Origin: Ferrovibrio sp035304305
Lineage (GTDB): Bacteria > Pseudomonadota > Alphaproteobacteria > Ferrovibrionales > Ferrovibrionaceae
NCBI RefSeq assembly: GCF_035304305.1
Contig: NZ_DATGQG010000152.1
Coordinates: 20,887 to 84,886, forward strand
DNA: 64,000 bases
Direction: 5' to 3'
Shown: positions 24,466 to 33,463 of the stretch, piece after piece
How positions within the stretch are numbered: the first letter of the stretch is position 1
How the letters are laid out: each line of letters starts with the position of its first letter
Notes under the pieces: generated by a model
Database searches by the model: none
Seen by the model: only the letters and a program-made list of their open reading frames with translations
What the model was told of the DNA's origin: nothing
Translations under genes and position numbers: made by a program

Positions 24466-26756
24466 TGGCACTCCCTGATCGCTTCCAGCCGTATTGGCAG
24501 CCGGCACCCTCCCATCCTGGCCAGGTTCCCGGCATGGCCGCCCCGCCGGTCTATACGGCCCCGCAGGAGGCGCCCAACTTCCTCGATACCCTGCGCAAGC
24601 TGTGGCGGTACCGCGGAATGATCCTGATCGTGACGGCGGTCTTCGCCGCCATCTCGGTCGTCGTCGCCAAGCAGATCCCCTCGACCTATATCGCGGAATC
24701 CCGCGTTCTGGTCGGCATGCCGAGCGTGCGGGCGCTGAATATCGAAGCGATCATCAACGAGCTGAGTCCCGACGCCGAGCGGGTCCAGAACGAAAGCTTC
24801 GTCATTCTGTCCCGCGACGTGGCGCGCCAGACGATCGAGCGCCTGGGGCTGTCCGAAAATCCCGAGTTCAATCCCTTCATTCGCACCGAGCCCGCCTGGC
24901 AGCGGTATCTCGGCTATCTCAATCCGCTGCGCTACATCCCCGCCGAGTGGCTCGGCGATTTCGGGGAGGACGAAAAGCCGCTCACCCCCGAGGAGCAGGC
25001 CGAGTTCGAGATGAACGTCATGATCGATGTTCTGCTCGACAAGCTGGATGTTGCCACGCTTGGCCGCAGCCATGTGCTGAGCATCCAGGCACGCTCGCTG
25101 GACCCCAACACGGCGGCGCAGGTATCGAACACCATGGCCGAACGCTACCTCGCGAAACAGCGCAGCGAGAAGATCGAGGCGACCGAGGAGGTCGAGAAGT
25201 TCCTCGCAGAACGCATCGCTGCCCTCCGTGAGCAGGTCGACCGCTCCGACCGGGCGGTCGAGGAATACCGGCGCGCCAACGGCCTCTACAAGGGCGCCAA
25301 TACCGGTGTTGCGGTCCAGCAGCTGACCGAACTGAACACCCAGCTGATCGCCGCGCAGACGGCGAAGGCCGAAGCCGAATCGCGGCTGAACGAGGCGATG
25401 GCACTGCGTCGCACCGGGGTATCGGGCGAAAGCGTGCCGGAGGTGCTCAACTCTCCGGTGATCTCCTCGCTGAAGGCGCAGGAAGCCGTGGCCACGGCCC
25501 GCCTGGCCGATCTGTCCGGCCAGTTCGGCAACCAGCATCCGCGCATCATCAGCGCCAATGCCGAGATCGCCGACATCCGCCGCAAGATCCAGGCCGAAAT
25601 CAACAGCATCATCGGCGGCCTGCGCCACGAGGCGCGCACCGCTGGCGCGCGTTACGAAGCGCTGCGGCAGAATTTCGAGCGCCTGCAGAACCGCCTCGGC
25701 GGGGTGAACGAGAAGTCGATCAAGCTCGACGCCCTGGAGCGCGAGGCGCAGGTCAACCGCAACCTGCTGGAGCAGATGCTCGGCCGTGCCAAGGAGACCA
25801 TCGGGCAGGATCGCCTGCAGAAGCCGAATGCGAAGCTGATCTCGGCCGCCGCGCCGCCCACCGCGCCGGCCTTTCCGCCGAAGAAGCTGATCGTCTTCCT
25901 CGGCGTGCTGGCCGGCGGGCTGATCGGCGTGGTGATCGCGCTGCTGCGTGACGGCGCCGACCACACCTTTCGCCGCGGCGACCAGATCGAAACCATGACC
26001 GGCCTTCCGGTGCTGGCCCTGGTGCCGGCCATCCGCGGACGCATGGAGCCGATCGTGCATGTCCTGCGCAAACCCGTCTCGCCCTATACCGAGGCATTGC
26101 GCAAGCTGCATATCGGGCTCGAGCTCTCCGAGGCGGCACAGTCGCCCAAGACCGTGCTGTTCGGCTCGGCCGTTCCGGGCGAGGGCAAGTCGGTGCTGGC
26201 GAGTTCGCTCGGTCGCATGCTTGCCAGCCAGGGGCGCCGCGTCCTGCTGATCGACTGCGACTGGCGCAATCCGCGCCTGCACCAGCTGTTCCGCTGCTCC
26301 AACACCAAGGGACTGGCGGCGCTGCTGCGCGACGAGGAGGACGACATCGAGAAGGTGATCTTCACCGACTCGCTCTCCGGCGTGGACGTCATTCCGGCCG
26401 GCATGTTCAGCCCCGATGCGATGCGCTATCTGACCTCGGACCGCATGCGGCTGATCCTCAATGCGCTGGCGCCGCGCTACGACCTCATCCTGCTGGATGC
26501 GGCGCCGGTTCTGGTCGGGGCCGAGGTGCTGACCCTGGCCCGCATGGTGGACAAGGTGTCCTTCGTGGTGCGCTGGGGCGATACCCGCCGCGAAACCGTG
26601 CTCGAGGGCCTGAAGGAACTGGTCGATGTGAAAGCCGATATTGCCGGCATCGTCTTGACCCGGATCGATCCGAAGCAGTACCGCAAATACTCGTACAGCC
26701 AGCTGAGCTACGAGTATGAGCGGCCGATGCTGGTGAAGACGACCGACTGGGCCTAG
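24465..26756 (+). CDS. Polysaccharide co-polymerase/BY-kinase (Wzc-like)
   Basis: A 763-residue inner-membrane protein. A Wzz-type N-terminal domain begins after helix one (GMILIVTAVFAAISVVVA) and a long periplasmic coiled-coil region follows. Helix two is LIVFLGVLAGGLIGVVIALL. The C-terminal tyrosine kinase has Walker A SAVPGEGKSVLA (about residue 565), Walker A' LLIDCDWRNP and Walker B LILLDAAPVL. The tail carries a tyrosine cluster (YRKYSYSQLSYEYE) for autophosphorylation. It controls polymer length and export with the Wza-like protein. No cognate Wzb phosphatase is present in the window. Confidence 0.94.
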   Translation: MALPDRFQPYWQPAPSHPGQVPGMAAPPVYTAPQEAPNFLDTLRKLWRYRGMILIVTAVFAAISVVVAKQIPSTYIAESRVLVGMPSVRALNIEAIINELSPDAERVQNESFVILSRDVARQTIERLGLSENPEFNPFIRTEPAWQRYLGYLNPLRYIPAEWLGDFGEDEKPLTPEEQAEFEMNVMIDVLLDKLDVATLGRSHVLSIQARSLDPNTAAQVSNTMAERYLAKQRSEKIEATEEVEKFLAERIAALREQVDRSDRAVEEYRRANGLYKGANTGVAVQQLTELNTQLIAAQTAKAEAESRLNEAMALRRTGVSGESVPEVLNSPVISSLKAQEAVATARLADLSGQFGNQHPRIISANAEIADIRRKIQAEINSIIGGLRHEARTAGARYEALRQNFERLQNRLGGVNEKSIKLDALEREAQVNRNLLEQMLGRAKETIGQDRLQKPNAKLISAAAPPTAPAFPPKKLIVFLGVLAGGLIGVVIALLRDGADHTFRRGDQIETMTGLPVLALVPAIRGRMEPIVHVLRKPVSPYTEALRKLHIGLELSEAAQSPKTVLFGSAVPGEGKSVLASSLGRMLASQGRRVLLIDCDWRNPRLHQLFRCSNTKGLAALLRDEEDDIEKVIFTDSLSGVDVIPAGMFSPDAMRYLTSDRMRLILNALAPRYDLILLDAAPVLVGAEVLTLARMVDKVSFVVRWGDTRRETVLEGLKELVDVKADIAGIVLTRIDPKQYRKYSYSQLSYEYERPMLVKTTDWA

Positions 26757-26759
26757 CGG

Positions 26760-29177
26760 ATGGCCGATCCCGTACTTCTCGTTACCCAGCATTACCGGCC
26801 AGAAGTCATCGGATCCGCCTCCTACTGCACCGATCTGGCCGAATGGCTGGCGGGGCAGGGACGTCCCGTCACGGTACTGACCGGCCGGCCGCATTACCCC
26901 AACCCGGACGACTTCGCGGATTTCAACGCCCGGGCGCCGAAACGTGAAGTCACGGGCGGCATCGTGGTCGAGCGGCTGCGCAGCTGGGCGCCGCGGCGGC
27001 GCTCCGCCGCGCTCCGGATCCTCAGCGAATGCCTGTTCCTGCTGGCAGGACTGTTCGCACTGCTGAGCGGGAGGGTGAAGCGGCACGGGCTCGTCGTTTC
27101 ACTCTGTCCCTCGATCTTCGCCGTGATGCTCGGAATCCTGGCGACCCGGCGGGGCGGACGGCATGTCGCGATGGTGCACGACATACAGTCCGGCCTGGCT
27201 GCCGGCCTCAACCTGGTCCGTTCCGGTCTGCTGCTGCGCGTCATGCGCTGGTGCGAGCGTGTGACGCTGAACCGGCTGGATGCGGTCTGTGTGCTGACCG
27301 CCGAGATGAAGGTGCAGCTGCGTCGCCTCGGTGTGACCGTCCCCATCGAAATCCTGCCGATCTGGGTGGATACCGACCGCATAACCCCGCAGCCCCGTGA
27401 CAGGGCCGGATCGCCTGTCCTGCTCTACAGCGGCAATCTCGGTCGCAAGCAGGGGCTGGAGCAGATCCTGGCCCTGGCTGCCACCCTCGCGAAAATCCGC
27501 CCGGAGGTGAAGATCGTTCTGCGCGGCGATGGCAGCGAGAAGACGGCGCTCATGCAGGAAGTCGCCCGCCTAGGTCTGCAGAATGTGGAATTCGCCGGCC
27601 TGCTGCCGCGCGAGCGGCTCAACGAGGGGCTGGCGCTAGGAGACCTGCATCTGGTGCCGCAGAAGCCCTCGGCAGCGGACTTCGCCATACCGTCGAAAAT
27701 CTACAGCATCATGGCGGCCGGCCGGCCCTTCATCGCCACCGCCCATCCGGGTTCCTCGCTCTCGCGGCTGCAGGAAACGACCGGAGCGTTTCTCTGCGTG
27801 CCGCCGGAAGATCCTGCAGCCTTCTGCGAAGCGGCACTGGCCTTGCTGGACGATCCGGCCCTGCGGGAGGAGATGGGACGGAAAGGCCGCAGCTTCATCG
27901 AGCAGAGCCATGGCCGCGCCGCGGTGCTGGCGGCCTTCACTGCGTCGCTGGATGGCGCCGGCATGGCAGCCCGAAGGCAGGTAGTGTTTCTCGAGCCTGA
28001 CCGGGATGGCCATCCGCGCGAATGGGTCCAGCACCTCATGCGCTACACCATGCAGCAGCAGGATATTGCGCGGATCTGGTTCGTGATCGCGCCGGAAATC
28101 CGTTCTTCGCTGCTGGCGGAAATTCCCGAAGACCTGCGCGATCGCGTCCGCATGATCGCACTGACCGAGGACGAGCGCCGGATGTGCACGCATCGCCGCC
28201 TTGCCATCAGCGGTTTTTCCCGCTGGTGGGTGATGCGGCGTTATCTGAAACGCACCGGCGCCCGGGCTGGCTATTTCCTGTCGCTGGATCATCTCTCTCT
28301 GCCGCTGGCGCTCGGACTGGGTGCGGCGGGCCGCAAGCTGGGTGGTATCCTGTTTCGTCCTTCGGTGCATTACGGCCGGCTCGGACCCAACCATCCGACA
28401 TGGGCCGAACGCCTGCGGGATCTGCGCAAAACCCTGCTGTATCGTCTGATGCTGCTCAATCCGGCGCTGCATGTCGTACTGACGCTCGATCCCTTCTTCC
28501 CGGATTACGCGGTACAGCACTATCGCGGCGGCCATAAGGTCCACGCATTGCCCGACCCGGCGCACCCGCCGGTGCGTCCGGCCGGACCCGGCGCGGTTCC
28601 GGTCGCCATTCCCGAAGACCGGATCGTGCTGCTGCTGTTCGGGGTGCTGACCGCGCGCAAGGGCATCCTGCATCTGATGGAGGCCTTGCAGCTGCTGGGC
28701 CCGGGGGTTGCATCCCGCACGGCCGTCGTCGTCGCCGGCAAGGTTGCGCCGGAAATCAGCGCGCCGCTGAAGGCACAGGTCGAACGGCTGCAGCGTCACC
28801 GGCCCGACCTGTGGTTCCATATCGAGGACCGGTGGCTGGACAGCGGCGAGATCGGTGCCCTGGTCGAGCGCTGCGACGTCGTACTCGCGCCGTACCAGCG
28901 CTTCGTCGGTTCCAGCGGCGTGCTGCTCTGGGCGGCCGGCGCCGCCAAGCCTCTCCTCACGCAGGATTACGGCCTGCTGGGCAGACTGGTGCAGGATCAC
29001 AGTCTCGGGCTTGCCGCCGATGTCACCCGGCCGGAGCAACTGGCGCGGGCAATCGAGGAAATGGTGGTCGAAGGGCCGCAGCGCTACATCGATCAGAAGG
29101 CCGCACGCAGCTTCGTTTCCGACCGTACGCCAGAGGCTTTTGCTGCGCAGATTTTCGGCAGTCTGCGAGCACTTTAG
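26760..29177 (+). CDS. Two-module glycosyltransferase: WcaI-like GT4 fused to a second GT-B module
   Basis: A continuous 805-residue frame contains two complete GT-B glycosyltransferase modules. Residues 1-400 resemble WcaI-type GT4 enzymes (LLVTQHYRPEVIGSASYCTDLAEWL at the start; YSGNLGRKQGLEQI; PSKIYSIMAAGRPFIA). Residues ~405-805 form another GT1/GT4-like unit (HALPDPAHPP; LLFGVLTARKGILHLMEALQLL; CDVVLAPYQRFVGSSGVLLWAAGAAKPLL). No stop or frame break lies between them, so it would add two successive sugars, or one module may be regulatory. The start 3 bases after the BY-kinase stop implies one transcript. Donors and acceptors are not deducible. Confidence 0.88.
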   Translation: MADPVLLVTQHYRPEVIGSASYCTDLAEWLAGQGRPVTVLTGRPHYPNPDDFADFNARAPKREVTGGIVVERLRSWAPRRRSAALRILSECLFLLAGLFALLSGRVKRHGLVVSLCPSIFAVMLGILATRRGGRHVAMVHDIQSGLAAGLNLVRSGLLLRVMRWCERVTLNRLDAVCVLTAEMKVQLRRLGVTVPIEILPIWVDTDRITPQPRDRAGSPVLLYSGNLGRKQGLEQILALAATLAKIRPEVKIVLRGDGSEKTALMQEVARLGLQNVEFAGLLPRERLNEGLALGDLHLVPQKPSAADFAIPSKIYSIMAAGRPFIATAHPGSSLSRLQETTGAFLCVPPEDPAAFCEAALALLDDPALREEMGRKGRSFIEQSHGRAAVLAAFTASLDGAGMAARRQVVFLEPDRDGHPREWVQHLMRYTMQQQDIARIWFVIAPEIRSSLLAEIPEDLRDRVRMIALTEDERRMCTHRRLAISGFSRWWVMRRYLKRTGARAGYFLSLDHLSLPLALGLGAAGRKLGGILFRPSVHYGRLGPNHPTWAERLRDLRKTLLYRLMLLNPALHVVLTLDPFFPDYAVQHYRGGHKVHALPDPAHPPVRPAGPGAVPVAIPEDRIVLLLFGVLTARKGILHLMEALQLLGPGVASRTAVVVAGKVAPEISAPLKAQVERLQRHRPDLWFHIEDRWLDSGEIGALVERCDVVLAPYQRFVGSSGVLLWAAGAAKPLLTQDYGLLGRLVQDHSLGLAADVTRPEQLARAIEEMVVEGPQRYIDQKAARSFVSDRTPEAFAAQIFGSLRAL

Positions 29178-29193
29178 CGAGTCACGATGGCCT

Positions 29194-29206
29194 CAGCTTG
29201 ATCACA
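29194..29206 (+). promoter_or_regulatory. Candidate EPS regulatory motif upstream of the wcaJ-like gene
   Basis: CAGCTTGATCACA is identical to the sequence at 38166-38178 upstream of another glycosyltransferase gene. It overlaps the left arm of a 7-bp inverted repeat, CACAACA (29203-29209) / TGTTGTG (29221-29227), in the 142-base gap before the initiating transferase. Confidence 0.4.
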
Positions 29207-29319
29207 ACACGCTTGCGCGCTGTTGTGGCACATCCATCGCACTTCAGCCGCGCCGCCCGGATTCCGTTTCGGTTCAGCACATGCGCGCTATGCCGGACAG
29301 ATGGCCAGAGAGGGATTTC

Positions 29320-30879
29320 ATGTCACTCGACATCCTATCCAAGCCTGAGCTGGACTCCCGTTCCGAGGTGATTCATTACCCCGTTGAGCGCGAGGCCGCG
29401 GCACTGCCGCCGCCGGCCGCCATGCAGGCGCCGGCCGGCCTTGTCGAACGGCAGATGGTCGTGCCGGCGGAACGCCGGCGGATTTCGCTCGAGATCGTCG
29501 CGGGATTGCTGCGCGGATTCGACGTCATGGCGGCGCTCGCGGGCAGTCTGGCGGCCTATGCGCTTGCCACGCCCGATTTGCCGATGGCGCCGGGCTATTA
29601 TGTCCTGGTCACGCTGCTCGGAAGCCTCGTGCTGGCCAATCTCCTGCATCTCTGCGGCGCCTACAGGAAAGACCAGCTGCCCGAACTCGGCCGCTCCCTG
29701 AGCCGGGTGCTGCTGGCGTGGTCGATCACCGGGCTGCTCGTTTCGGCCGTCCTCGCGGTCAGCGCGGGTTCGCTGATGGCAAACAAGACCTGGCTGGTGC
29801 TGTGGCTGCTGTTCGGCGCCGCTCCGGTACTGCTGGCACGCGGCGCCCTTGCGGTCTGCATCGACAGCTGGCGCCAGAACCAGGTGGTGCAGCAGCGGGT
29901 AGCCATCGTTGGCAGCGGTCCGCTCGGGCTGCGCCTGCTGCGGCGGATGAATGCGGCAAACGATCCCGACGTCATCGTCACCGGCGTTTATGACGATCGC
30001 CTGTCCCGGCTGCCGGAGAGCTGCATGGGCCACAAGATCTGCGGCTCGGTCGACGATCTGGTGGCCGATATCCGTCGCCACGGCATCGACACGGTGATCG
30101 TCGCGCTACCGCTCTCGGCCGAACGGCGGATCAGCGAGGTGATGAACCGGCTGCGCGAGGTGGCGGTCGACGTGCATCTCTGTCCCGACCAGTATGGTTT
30201 CAACCTGGCGCGCGCGGAGGTGGAGCGCATCGGCGGCGTCACGCTGCTGAATGCCGAGCAGCGGCCGCTGCGCGCCTGGCGCGGCGTGCTGAAGGAGGTC
30301 GAAGACCGGGTTTTCGCCGGTCTGATCGTACTGCTGATTTCCCCGCTGCTGGCGGCGATCGCGCTGGCGATCAAGCTGGACAGTCCGGGACCCGTTTTCT
30401 TCCGGCAGAAGCGGTACGGCCTGAACAACCAGCTCATCGAGGTGTGGAAGTTCCGCACCATGTACCAGCATGCCACCGACCACAATGCCGAGCAGCTGAC
30501 CCGGCGCAACGATCCGCGGGTAACGCGGCTGGGCGCCTTCCTGCGCCGGACCAGCCTCGACGAGCTGCCGCAGTTCTTCAACGTGCTGACCGGAGACATG
30601 TCCGTCGTCGGGCCGCGCCCCCATGCAACGGCGGCGAAAGCCGGCGGCCTGCTCTACCAGGACGCGGTCAGCAACTATTTCTGGCGTCATCGCATGAAGC
30701 CCGGCATCACCGGCTGGGCGCAGGTCAACGGCTGGCGCGGCGAGACGGAAACCGTCGAGCAGATCGAGAAGCGGGTCGAGCATGACCTGCATTACGTCGA
30801 GAACTGGTCGCTCGGCCTGGACGTGATGATCATCCTGCGAACCGTCTTCGGCGGTTTCACCGGCCGGCAGGCCTATTAG
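29320..30879 (+). CDS. Undecaprenyl-phosphate sugar phosphotransferase (WcaJ-like)
   Basis: A 519-residue polyprenyl-phosphate hexose-1-phosphate transferase that would start each repeat unit by loading a sugar phosphate on undecaprenyl phosphate. Four N-terminal helices and a CoA-binding-like Rossmann region (VAIVGSGPLGLRLLRRM) precede the catalytic domain. That domain has a re-entrant helix (VFAGLIVLLISPLLAAIALAIKL), FFRQKRYG, WKFRTM, RRTSLDELPQ, MSVVGPRPHA and KPGITGWAQVNGWRGET. The ATG at 29320 has an AGAGAGG site; open frame extends upstream but overlaps the previous gene. Glucose is the usual substrate in this family. Confidence 0.94.
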   Translation: MSLDILSKPELDSRSEVIHYPVEREAAALPPPAAMQAPAGLVERQMVVPAERRRISLEIVAGLLRGFDVMAALAGSLAAYALATPDLPMAPGYYVLVTLLGSLVLANLLHLCGAYRKDQLPELGRSLSRVLLAWSITGLLVSAVLAVSAGSLMANKTWLVLWLLFGAAPVLLARGALAVCIDSWRQNQVVQQRVAIVGSGPLGLRLLRRMNAANDPDVIVTGVYDDRLSRLPESCMGHKICGSVDDLVADIRRHGIDTVIVALPLSAERRISEVMNRLREVAVDVHLCPDQYGFNLARAEVERIGGVTLLNAEQRPLRAWRGVLKEVEDRVFAGLIVLLISPLLAAIALAIKLDSPGPVFFRQKRYGLNNQLIEVWKFRTMYQHATDHNAEQLTRRNDPRVTRLGAFLRRTSLDELPQFFNVLTGDMSVVGPRPHATAAKAGGLLYQDAVSNYFWRHRMKPGITGWAQVNGWRGETETVEQIEKRVEHDLHYVENWSLGLDVMIILRTVFGGFTGRQAY

Positions 30880-30887
30880 AGGCAGCG

Positions 30888-32084
30888 ATGCGGAATGCCA
30901 TGCGATGTCTCTGGCTCACCTGGGCCAACCCCGAACCGCGGCATAACGGTCAGTTCATCTATACCGGCGGACTGATCGACGCCATCGCGGGGGCCGGCGC
31001 CGCCGTGGAGGTTCTGGCCCTGGCGCGCCCCGGCGAGGCCGCGAGCATGGGGAGCACGGATGGCGCCGTGCGCTGGTGGCTGGCGCAGCATGAATCGCGG
31101 CCCGGCTGGACCAGCCTGCTGTCGCCACTGCCCCGCATCGCCCATCGCGGCGCCACCCGCGCGCTGCGCCGCATGCTGGACCGCCAGCTGCAGGAATCCT
31201 GGGACATCATCATTCTGGATGGCATTTCCGCCGGCTGGGCTTTACGGCAGGTGCTGCGCTCCTTCCGCGGCCGCAACCCGCGACCCAAGCTGGTCTATGT
31301 TTCCCATAACCACGAGGAAAGCCTGCGCCGGCAGATCGCCGGCGAGCAGACCAACCCGCTCAAGCGCCTGGCCCTGATGCTGGACGCCGCCAAGGCCGCC
31401 ATGCTGGAACGCGCCATGGTGGATGCCGCCGACCTCGTGACCGCGATCACCGAGGAGGACCGGCTGCTTTATCTGGAGCGCCGGCCGACCTGTCGCGTCG
31501 AGGTTCTGACGCCCGGCTATGACGGACCGCGCCTCGACCGGCGCGAGATCACGCCCGCCGTGCCGCGCCGCGCCATCATCGTCGGCAGCTTCGACTGGAT
31601 TGCCAAACGGATGAATCTGGAAGAATTCGTCGCGGTGGCCGATCCCCTGTTCGCGGCCCAGGGAGCGGAGCTCCAGGTGGTGGGCAGCGCCGAGGAATCC
31701 TTCCTGGACCGCATGCGCCGCAAGACCGCAGCGACCCGCTTCACCGGGCGCGTCGAGGATGTCGACCCGTTCATGCAGCAGGCGCGCGTAGCCCTGGTGC
31801 CGGAACGCCATGGCGGCGGCTTCAAGCTGAAGGTGCTCGACTACGTCTTCAACCGCATGCCGATCCTGGCGCTGGACGGGTCGGTGGCCGGCATGCCCCT
31901 GCGCCATGAGGAGAGCATCCTCTTCTACCCCGATTACGAGGCGCTGGCGCGCGGCGTTCTGCGGGTCATCGATGACTGCGATCGCCTGAACCGGCTGCAG
32001 GAGCAGGCCTTCGGCGTCTGCCGCGATGCCTTCGACTGGCACAGCCGCGGCCGGCAGCTCATGACCGCGGTGGCCGCGCTATGA
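30888..32084 (+). CDS. Glycosyltransferase, GT-B fold (family 1/4-like)
   Basis: A 398-residue soluble or peripheral glycosyltransferase. The N-terminal half begins MRCLWLTWANPEPRHNGQFIYTGG; LVYVSHNHEESLRR is a likely acceptor-side element. The donor-binding half has IIVGSFDWIAKRMNLEEFV, LQVVGSAEESF and a glutamate-containing PERHGGGFKLKVLDYVFNRMPILAL, which fills the EX7E position. It is 8 bases after the initiating transferase, and its stop overlaps the polymerase start (ATGA), so it belongs to the same transcript. The sugar transferred is unknown. Confidence 0.87.
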   Translation: MRNAMRCLWLTWANPEPRHNGQFIYTGGLIDAIAGAGAAVEVLALARPGEAASMGSTDGAVRWWLAQHESRPGWTSLLSPLPRIAHRGATRALRRMLDRQLQESWDIIILDGISAGWALRQVLRSFRGRNPRPKLVYVSHNHEESLRRQIAGEQTNPLKRLALMLDAAKAAMLERAMVDAADLVTAITEEDRLLYLERRPTCRVEVLTPGYDGPRLDRREITPAVPRRAIIVGSFDWIAKRMNLEEFVAVADPLFAAQGAELQVVGSAEESFLDRMRRKTAATRFTGRVEDVDPFMQQARVALVPERHGGGFKLKVLDYVFNRMPILALDGSVAGMPLRHEESILFYPDYEALARGVLRVIDDCDRLNRLQEQAFGVCRDAFDWHSRGRQLMTAVAAL

Positions 32085-33463
32085 TGGTCCGGCCGGCCGC
32101 ACCGCCCGCGACCCAGCGGCTCGGCTGGGTGGACATGACGCTGGTGCTGATCTTCCTGATCGGCATCTATCTCGGCGTCAACCTGCCGATCACCAGCTCG
32201 ATCCCGTTCCCGTCTGCGCCGGCGGGCATCGCCGGCATCGTCCTGCTCTGGCGGCGCCGCGACGCCATCGAAACCCGTCATCTGGCCGTCTTCCTCGGCG
32301 TCCTGGTGGTCTATATCGCCTCCGTCCTTGCCGCGACGGACTACGCCTTTCTCGGCAAGCGCTTCACCGGTCTGGTGCAGCTGGTCTACTCCCTCATCAT
32401 CGGCTATGCCCTGTTCCTCACTGTTCTGCAGGCCGAGCGGCGGCAGATCGCGCGCCTGTTCTTCTGGATGAGCGTGATCATCCTGATCGGCTGCATCCTC
32501 GAGACCCATGCCGGTCTGGCCGCGGTCAGCGACCGGGTGCGCGCCGCGATCTACGACCACGGCGTCTACATTTCCGACCGCCGCGACCTGCTGCTCTACG
32601 GCAAGGTGCGGCCGAAGTTCTTCACCTCCGAACCGTCCGCCGTGACGTTCGGCTACACGCTGTTCGTCTTCTGCTGGTTCCTGGTTTCAGGCTATCGCTG
32701 GAAGCTGTTTCTCTATGTTGCCCTGATCGGCGCCGGCATGATTGTCATGCCCGGTCCGACCCTGCTGCTCTCGCTGCTGCTGATCGCGCCGTACTACTAC
32801 TTCATCATCCCGGCCTCGCAGCCCGGCAACCGGCGCAACACCATGTACCGGGCTGGCATCCTGATCTTCGGCTCGTTGCTGCTGATAGTTTTCGCCATCG
32901 TCGGTTCGGTGGCCTACAGCGAGCGCCTGAACCAGATCTTGCATGGTGGCGGTGATCCGAGCTTCTTCTACCGCGTGATCGGCCCGATGCTGGTGGCGCT
33001 CGAGATCTTCAAGGTCTATCCCGTCGCTGGGGCCGGCCTGACCGGCGAGCCCTTCATCCACGAACTGGCGACCAACACCTATGCGCGGTCGTCCTTCTAT
33101 TCCACCGACTGGGGCTTCAGCAAACTCTCGGAAGTGCTGACCAATTACTTCTGGCTGCACTGGATCTATCTCGGCGCGATCTTCGGCCTCGCCGTACTGG
33201 CCGCGATCACCTACTGGATGCATGTCCTGCGGGTGCCGAGCATTACCTTCTGCTGGATCGTCTGGATCATCTTCGGCCAGGCGTCCGGTGCGTATGTCGG
33301 CCCGAAAACCTGGACCGTTCTGCTGCTGCCGGCCGCACTGAGCGTTCTCTACTGCCGCAATGCCGCGCGGGTCGTGGTTCCTCTGCCGGAGGCGCAGCGG
33401 CGGATCCAGAGCATCCGTCTCGGCAACCGGCTGCGACAGCCCGGCCTGGTGTCGCAGCGCTGA
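32081..33463 (+). CDS. Wzy-like/O-antigen ligase-like membrane protein
   Basis: A 460-residue integral membrane protein with about 10-11 hydrophobic segments and one larger loop (about residues 270-340: SERLNQILHGGGDPSFFYRVIGPMLV onward). The pattern and locus context fit an exopolysaccharide polymerase of the Wzy/O-antigen ligase superfamily, whose sequences are poorly conserved. The loop segment IFKVYPVAGAGLTGEPF is reminiscent of the conserved N-P/G-x-G-x loop of O-antigen ligase proteins. Starts inside the previous gene's stop and ends on the start of the next (TGATG), so all three are coupled. Confidence 0.78.
   Translation: MMVRPAAPPATQRLGWVDMTLVLIFLIGIYLGVNLPITSSIPFPSAPAGIAGIVLLWRRRDAIETRHLAVFLGVLVVYIASVLAATDYAFLGKRFTGLVQLVYSLIIGYALFLTVLQAERRQIARLFFWMSVIILIGCILETHAGLAAVSDRVRAAIYDHGVYISDRRDLLLYGKVRPKFFTSEPSAVTFGYTLFVFCWFLVSGYRWKLFLYVALIGAGMIVMPGPTLLLSLLLIAPYYYFIIPASQPGNRRNTMYRAGILIFGSLLLIVFAIVGSVAYSERLNQILHGGGDPSFFYRVIGPMLVALEIFKVYPVAGAGLTGEPFIHELATNTYARSSFYSTDWGFSKLSEVLTNYFWLHWIYLGAIFGLAVLAAITYWMHVLRVPSITFCWIVWIIFGQASGAYVGPKTWTVLLLPAALSVLYCRNAARVVVPLPEAQRRIQSIRLGNRLRQPGLVSQR

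Noticed and set aside
24357..27086. A 909-codon minus-strand open frame
   Set aside because: Antisense to the BY-kinase gene, which has all its motifs intact; no domain in the antisense product.
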